A stretch of 64,000 nt of DNA from Seminavis robusta (taxonomy: Eukaryota; Bacillariophyta; Bacillariophyceae; Naviculales; Naviculaceae), in NCBI GenBank assembly GCA_903772945.1, contig CAICTM010000209.1, forward strand, positions 27,389 through 91,388. Reading direction: 5' to 3'. This document shows, piece by piece, positions 58,994-64,000 of the stretch (position 1 is its first letter; the number at the start of each line of letters is the position of its first letter). Made by a program: the position numbers and the translations under genes. The notes beneath the pieces were generated by a model, which saw only the letters and a program-made list of their open reading frames with translations, was not told the DNA's origin and made no database searches.

Positions 58994-60840
58994 TTACATC
59001 GAATATCCGTGCAACCGATAACGACACAATTCATTGTGTGGTGGACGACCTCTGCGATGGGTTAACCAATGGCAGTACTTTACGCAGCATCCTCTTGGTG
59101 GAGGCCGATAGTAGGATGGAAATGCTTGCATTGGTGGCAAGGGATAAGCAAAGAACATGGGCTGGGCCATTGTTATCGCCGGTGCAATTGGTGTCATGTG
59201 TGTCATGGGAGCTGGTGGTGGAGGAGGTGCTGGAGCAGCTACTACTCGCACAGTTGGCGCCGGTGGTTGCTGTTGGATTTGAATCGGCTGTTGGCGATGT
59301 TCGTTGTTGTTGTTGCTGTTTGTATTTCAGCCCTGCGCAAGGGCAGCTGCATTGTCGTTGTTATTTGTTGGTGGTGGATTCAAATTCGAATTTTCAACTG
59401 TCACATTTTCAATTTCCATTTGCACCGTTGAGCGATGGCACAAATCGCAAACACAATGGTCTCCATCGAATGCTTGCCTGGTTGGTTGGTAGACTGTTAT
59501 GTACTGGGAAAAGAAGCGCTCGCCATTATCTTCTGGCAATATTTCGAGGTTGGAAAAGGGGGCAATGGTGGCACCCACCGAAGTGGCCATGTCATTAACA
59601 AATCGCAACTGTGTGTGGTTCCAATAAGGTACGACTTTTTCCCAGGAGTATGGCAAAGACCTTGGATCATCTCTTGTAAGTGCTAACAATGCCCTCTTGT
59701 GACGGATCTGAAGGTTGTACCTTGCGGTGCCACAAAGGTTGAGGCTGTCACAGAGCGCTGCTCGCATTCCTCCATTTCCGAAGTGAGCAAAGCAATCGTG
59801 GAATCCTTCCAGTTTTGACTCGATGAGGTTGTGCTTTGCATTCTTACCGGGTTGGATTTTGTCGTACATATCATCCAAAGGCATCGGATCCAATAGATGA
59901 TGGGCTTTTTCTTTGCAATTCTGCAGGGCCTGTTCAGTGTCACTGGTAAAAAGCGACATGCCCTTGACTGGGTCCTTGCACTGCTTGTACTTTGCCAACC
60001 ACTCATCAAGTTTCTGCTTCATCGTCTCTGGTTCTAGGAACTGTTTTCGCAAATACTTCGAGTACCGATCTCTGAATGTCTTGGTTCCCTGTAAATCCGC
60101 GATGTCCTGTGAAGAATATCGCCTTCCAGACAAGGTGCCATCCTTCAGGGCTGTCAACAGATTCTCATAGTCTTCGCTGGAGTACACATAAATGCAGGTC
60201 AACAAGTCATTGATGGCTTGGGCAAAGAACGAGTGGTGCTTTCGTAATGTTGAAGTGATTCTTTTTTCAAAATGGAAGAGCCCAAGTCGACCTTCTGCAT
60301 CCGGAAAGAGAGTTTCCCAATACTCTTTTTTGTTTGGCCATGTGTCGCTGTACATGGCTGTAGGTGAGAAATCAGGCCTCTTGCTTAACTGGAAGGCCGC
60401 ACGAGAAAAGTGTTTTGTCTTGGTGCTTGGAACCAGAACAGCCGTGGCGATCTCACCAGTGTGCGTGCCAACATCCCACACAGCAACAGCACCAAGCGAT
60501 TTCTGGTAGTTCTTCACAACTTGAAAGGTATGGTCCTGTGCAAAGATGCTATTACATTTGACACTTTGAATTTCTCTTGTGTGCCGGTCGTTCTCACTGA
60601 TACCCCATCGGTTATTCTTTGAAGCAGACGCCTCCAAATAAAGGTCGCGAATGGAGTTACCGAGTGGAGGAAAGAAGCGAGCAAAGGAACCATCTTTGAC
60701 TGGAAACGGCTTGTCTGATTTGCGTCCGGTCTCCTTCAACAAAGAATAATATCCGGTGACATGGAGAAGGTAGTCCTTATTGATAGCATTGAAGAGTAAC
60801 TTAGAGCATAACTCCCCATTTCCATACGTGACTGTTGGTT
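58994..60840 (-). pseudogene. DDE-type transposase-like ORF broken by TGA
   Basis: On the minus strand the frame is open from a TAG near 60841 (with no ATG nearby, so an upstream exon may be missing) through GNGELCSKLLFNAINKDYLL to a TGA at 59327-59329. The same frame then stays open to 58994. Acidic residues spaced like a DDE core occur in AQDHTF, MYSDTWP and LFHFEKR. Further motifs include AKHNLIESKLEGFHD and FGNGGMRAALCDS. After the TGA the frame reads Asn/Gln/Pro-rich sequence and ends with a Cys/His cluster (GCCVKYCHWLTHRRGRPPHN), probably a zinc-knuckle end, so the TGA is likely a premature stop within one protein. Superfamily not assigned; it recalls MULE- or KDZ-like transposases only in layout. 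Confidence 0.65.
59327..59329 (-). other. In-frame TGA inside the transposase-like frame
   Basis: The frame before and after this codon is the same and protein-like on both sides (109 further codons). Confidence 0.75.
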
Positions 60841-61560
60841 GCTAGTAACACTCTAGCTTAGTAAAGGTAAAATACTGTTTTACTGTTAAGCTATTTCCAA
60901 GAAGTGATCTTTCTCCATGTTTTCTGGGATTGATTCAACTTCAAAGGATATAGTGAAGGGGGTGACCATATAGATCAGTTAAACTCCCCATGTATGTAAC
61001 TAGAGAATAGATATAGATATCCCCTATAACTAGATTGGGATAAACGACTAATTTGCATTGAGGTGTCTGTAATACAACCTCCAACACACTCCTGCACGGT
61101 TCCATAAAGGATACCGTGGAACGAATAATTAATGTAATGATGGTTGCTCCATAAGGAACAGTTGTTGGTCGAGGGAGACCAATTGCTAGCACTGGGAATG
61201 AAAAACTCTGCAGAAACGCCCTTTTTGAGTCCGCAGAAACACTTTTTTTCCTGAAGCAGGCTGGCGTGCACTCTGCAGAAGCCCTCGAACTCTGCAGTTC
61301 CGAAAGCCGGCATGGCTTTTTCTGCCGGGAGGTGGTTTTTTCTGCAGGGAGGTTGTTTTGTTTCTGCCAGGATTTTCTCTGGCAGTGCTTTTTTTCTGCC
61401 AAAAGCACTGAAAACTCAAGAATGGCTCGCAGAGTGATTCATTGTTTGGCAGAGGGATTTATTGGTGCAATTATCGTTTGCAGTCTTTACAATTACTATA
61501 GACTGGATACCATGCAGGCGTGACGAAAATAGAGCAAATAAATAGCAAGATCGTTTTTGA
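60841..61560. other. Intergenic with an inverted motif array
   Basis: About 720 bp. Holds the TTCTGC/GCAGAA array and hairpin at 61200-61410. Short ORFs only. Confidence 0.45.
61200..61410. repeat. Array of CTGCAGAA motifs with a flanking hairpin
   Basis: Four GCAGAA/GCAGTT motifs in one orientation (about 61208, 61231, 61276, 61295), then four TTTCTGC motifs in the other (about 61320, 61341, 61361, 61394), making a large, imperfect inverted repeat. Its right edge is a perfect hairpin: CAGTGCTTTT (61383-61392), 8-nt loop, AAAAGCACTG (61401-61410). Confidence 0.7.
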
Positions 61561-64000
61561 AATCTAAGGCTGGCGATGACATCATTGACATTTAATGCAC
61601 CGGCACACTTTGGACCTAAAGCCCTAACGTCTCTCCATGCAAAACAGAACCCCATCTAACTGTCCCATTAACCAGACTCTAAAACGAGACCCTTTGAGCG
61701 AGGGAAATGACTCAGATATACCACCACATACATAACATCAAATCGCAATTCCAGAGATCCTAATCTCGATTCACGTAATACGCCATTACTACTCCTATGG
61801 TCAGCCCACACTAGCCTCATATTAGCAAGCGATGCAAACGAGATCCCATGATGAGTGGCCCATGGTTACCGTGCCTTGGAAAAATCCTGGTTGCATGTGT
61901 CATATCCTCCTCGCCTCGGTACTTGGTGGAATGATCGTGATATGTGCAGGAAGTAGCTTGTATTTATTCGATTATTCACAAATACCGGCCAAAGATGACG
62001 GGCACGTCCCTTAGCGATCACGGTGTGGATATAATCAAACTCAACGCGTATACATCGCGCAACTTTTTTTTTCATACCTCTCTTGGTAGAATACCTCTGC
62101 TAGTTGGCCAGAAGCAACTCATCATGGTAATGGAACCTTCCGGTTTGGGATAACATGCTGGATGCTTCTCTCGGGGCTTTTAGCCGTGCCTATCTCTGCA
62201 CCGTTGTAGCATGAGACGATAGGAGCGCGATGATCAACGGCGATTGGCGAGAAATACCTAGCGAGCGGGTTGCCTTATGTCATTGTTCGGATTAAAAAGA
62301 AAGGGTTTTCCAAGGGTGGGCGCCATATAGTCATGATGAAAGAGCATCCTACAAGAAGTGACTTTTCCGCGGACATCCGCGGGCTAAGTTCGCCCTTTCG
62401 AATGGGTCGGCTTAGGCCCCATCTCAATGGTTCTCGACCGCCTTCGGGCCACAGGTCCGATTGTGTTAGCCCGCATTAAGGTCAGGGCAACAACACAAGA
62501 AGAAGGGAACTCACTGCGCGGCACTTGCCCCTACCAGTCTAGTGAACAGCCTCCATGAAAATGAATCCTAATTCACTGAGAGCAGTTTATAATTACATTG
62601 CTCTGTTTTTGTGAGAACTCTACACGCTTCCCTTACTATGGGTTCCTTTGATTAGGACAATCACCTTTATTGTCGTCCGATCTCCATCTTCCAGAACGAC
62701 TGCCTGCTCCTCACTTGCCACATTTATACGATGGGATTCAGTTACCTCTGGTTACCCTTAAGGGGCGACAGCTGATGACCTCATCTGGCAGTCCGATATG
62801 AATCTGCAATATGTCAGGATTCGGCAAATCGAATGCTAATGGTTCCGAATCGAACCGTACTCCAAGTACTCGATACTCGTGGAGGTCTATCGAATGTTCG
62901 CCGCGCATAGCCTTGCTCCTGCTGCGTGAAATGACTGTCACCTCTTCGCTCACGGGTAACGCTCAGTGCTCCTATGCATTGGCACCGAAAGTGGACTTCA
63001 TCGCATGATATCCTCTGCCAGTGTACGCTACCACGCAGAAAATAACACCACCTAGAATTGTCTTTCACTTCTACAACGCCAAGGTTCACCTACTCAGTTC
63101 AGATGTGTCTTTCTTCTGCAGCGACGATCCTTGGTTAGGAACTGATCCCTACATTGACTCCTTAACCCTGTCCATAGATCCCTACTATCGCTGACGCCTC
63201 GATAGGGAATTGATGCTAGACTCAACACCTGCTTACTGTTTGTAAGACCCACTCCAATTGATATACTCTAACTCGCGTGGGCCCCAAATGAGGACCAGCA
63301 AAAGGCTCAAAGACTTACCTGCCTATTCATATCTCTCTGGGATAGTGTTCCCTGTAAGTGGTCGGTCGTAGTGTGACTCTATCCAAACGCTTGGGTGCGG
63401 CGTTATATTCTCTGCTTTTTTCGGGAAGGCTGAAAGGAGTACTGATGATGGTACGTTCATACATTCCAATATGTAAGACAACCGGGGTGGCTATATGGCT
63501 TCGATCCAAGCCTTTTCCTCTCCCTTTTCGAGTATGCTATACCTGGGAAGACTGTTTCCCTTTCTCTTTCTCGCGAAAGGCTATACCTTGCTCTTCATGC
63601 GCTACGCTAGCTTTATTTGATGGCGTATCTATTATGAGATTTGCCTTCCTCTCTGTAGGGCTAAAGACGCCAAGGAGATGGATGAGTACAGTCGCAACTG
63701 TTGCTAGTGCATAGAAAACACGCGCCAGCGTCATTATTACTCTTCTGCTATATGAGGAATGAAACCGATAGACTCCATTTCGGTCTTTCATAGTCGCCTA
63801 TTTGGTTCCTATCTGCTTACGCTCTCTCAAGTGAACTCCAATAGCTGGTGTATTTTGAACAGACCTGCGTTTTTGTAGACAGTAGAGCGAGTGATAGTGC
63901 GGCGGGGAAAGACATAACTGGAGCCGTCACATGGTTGCCAAGCTGCGTGTCTGGTGTTCTTACTTTAGTCTTACTCTTAACTATATAGTAAACATGTTAG
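61561..64000. other. Gene-free segment with different sequence texture
   Basis: About 2.4 kb without CTAGCTAG or TACCGGTA runs, poly-Gln/Ser-type repeats, or any ORF above 118 codons. Pyrimidine-rich stretches such as CCTTTTCCTCTCCCTTTTCG (near 63514) and short ORFs like 62270-62479 (with SSPFRMGRLRPHLNGSRPP) have the look of plant-type mitochondrial intergenic DNA, but I cannot verify this. It could be organelle-derived DNA, another organism's DNA joined in assembly, or simply ordinary intergenic DNA. Confidence 0.4.

Noticed and set aside
58876-59598. 240-codon plus-strand ORF
   Set aside because: Antisense to the transposase-like frame; its Leu/Trp/Cys richness mirrors the Pro/Gln stretch opposite.
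63358-63714. 118-codon ORF in the right-hand segment
   Set aside because: No domain or codon pattern like the called genes; overlapping ORF on the other strand.
1-64000. tRNA, rRNA, CRISPR
   Set aside because: Scanned for T-loop-like GGTTCRANYC with a paired acceptor, conserved rRNA cores and regular spaced repeats; nothing convincing. Repeats found are tandem, palindromic or element-bound, not CRISPR-like.

Overview
The window looks like nuclear DNA of a diatom, probably a raphid pennate. Three things point there: short (78-135 bp) GT-AG introns, presequences with a signal peptide followed by an aromatic residue in a plastid-import-like context, and N-terminally anchored leucine-rich-repeat (LRR) proteins without kinase domains. 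This is inference from sequence, since no search was possible. No rRNA, tRNA or CRISPR array was found.

Layout. 0-5.8 kb: two LRR membrane proteins of one subfamily, the first cut by the window edge. 6.6-25.6 kb is a dense housekeeping block: a PNPOx-like/ferredoxin-reductase fusion, an EF-hand protein phosphatase, a secreted Lys/Met-rich protein with a beta-propeller, an M1 aminopeptidase (four exons, minus), a probable thylakoid-lumen protein, an Mpv17-family protein with a frameshift, a PhoD-like phosphatase (three exons), and a class V aminotransferase-like protein whose expected PLP lysine is Arg. 25.6-39.4 kb is gene-poor. It holds an AP endonuclease, a retinol saturase/carotenoid isomerase-like enzyme, one small doubtful gene, and several short inverted-repeat elements; one of these is a clean hAT-type MITE with a perfect 8-bp target duplication. 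39.4-41.2 kb: a GlcG/HbpS-like protein and a CRAL-TRIO protein. 41.9-53.4 kb: three tandem LRR genes of a second subfamily, each with one intron at the same site; decayed minus-strand copies of another gene follow the first and the third. 54.9-58.6 kb: a large type II membrane protein and a small multi-pass membrane protein. 59-60.8 kb: a transposase-like ORF interrupted by TGA. 61.5-64 kb: no gene, and a texture unlike the rest (no CTAGCTAG or TACCGGTA runs); possibly organelle-derived or a misjoin.

How it fits together. The five LRR proteins share one architecture: a cytosolic low-complexity N-terminus, one membrane span, a Ser/Thr/Pro stalk, an extracellular LRR domain and a Cys-rich C-terminal cap. 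In the second subfamily the cytosolic part keeps two short motifs, around GAVAIGG and QNADPVQEG. This tandem surface-receptor-like family is the most striking system here. Around it lie duplication scars and mobile-element debris, which suggests an actively rearranging locus. The rest appears to be unrelated single-copy genes.
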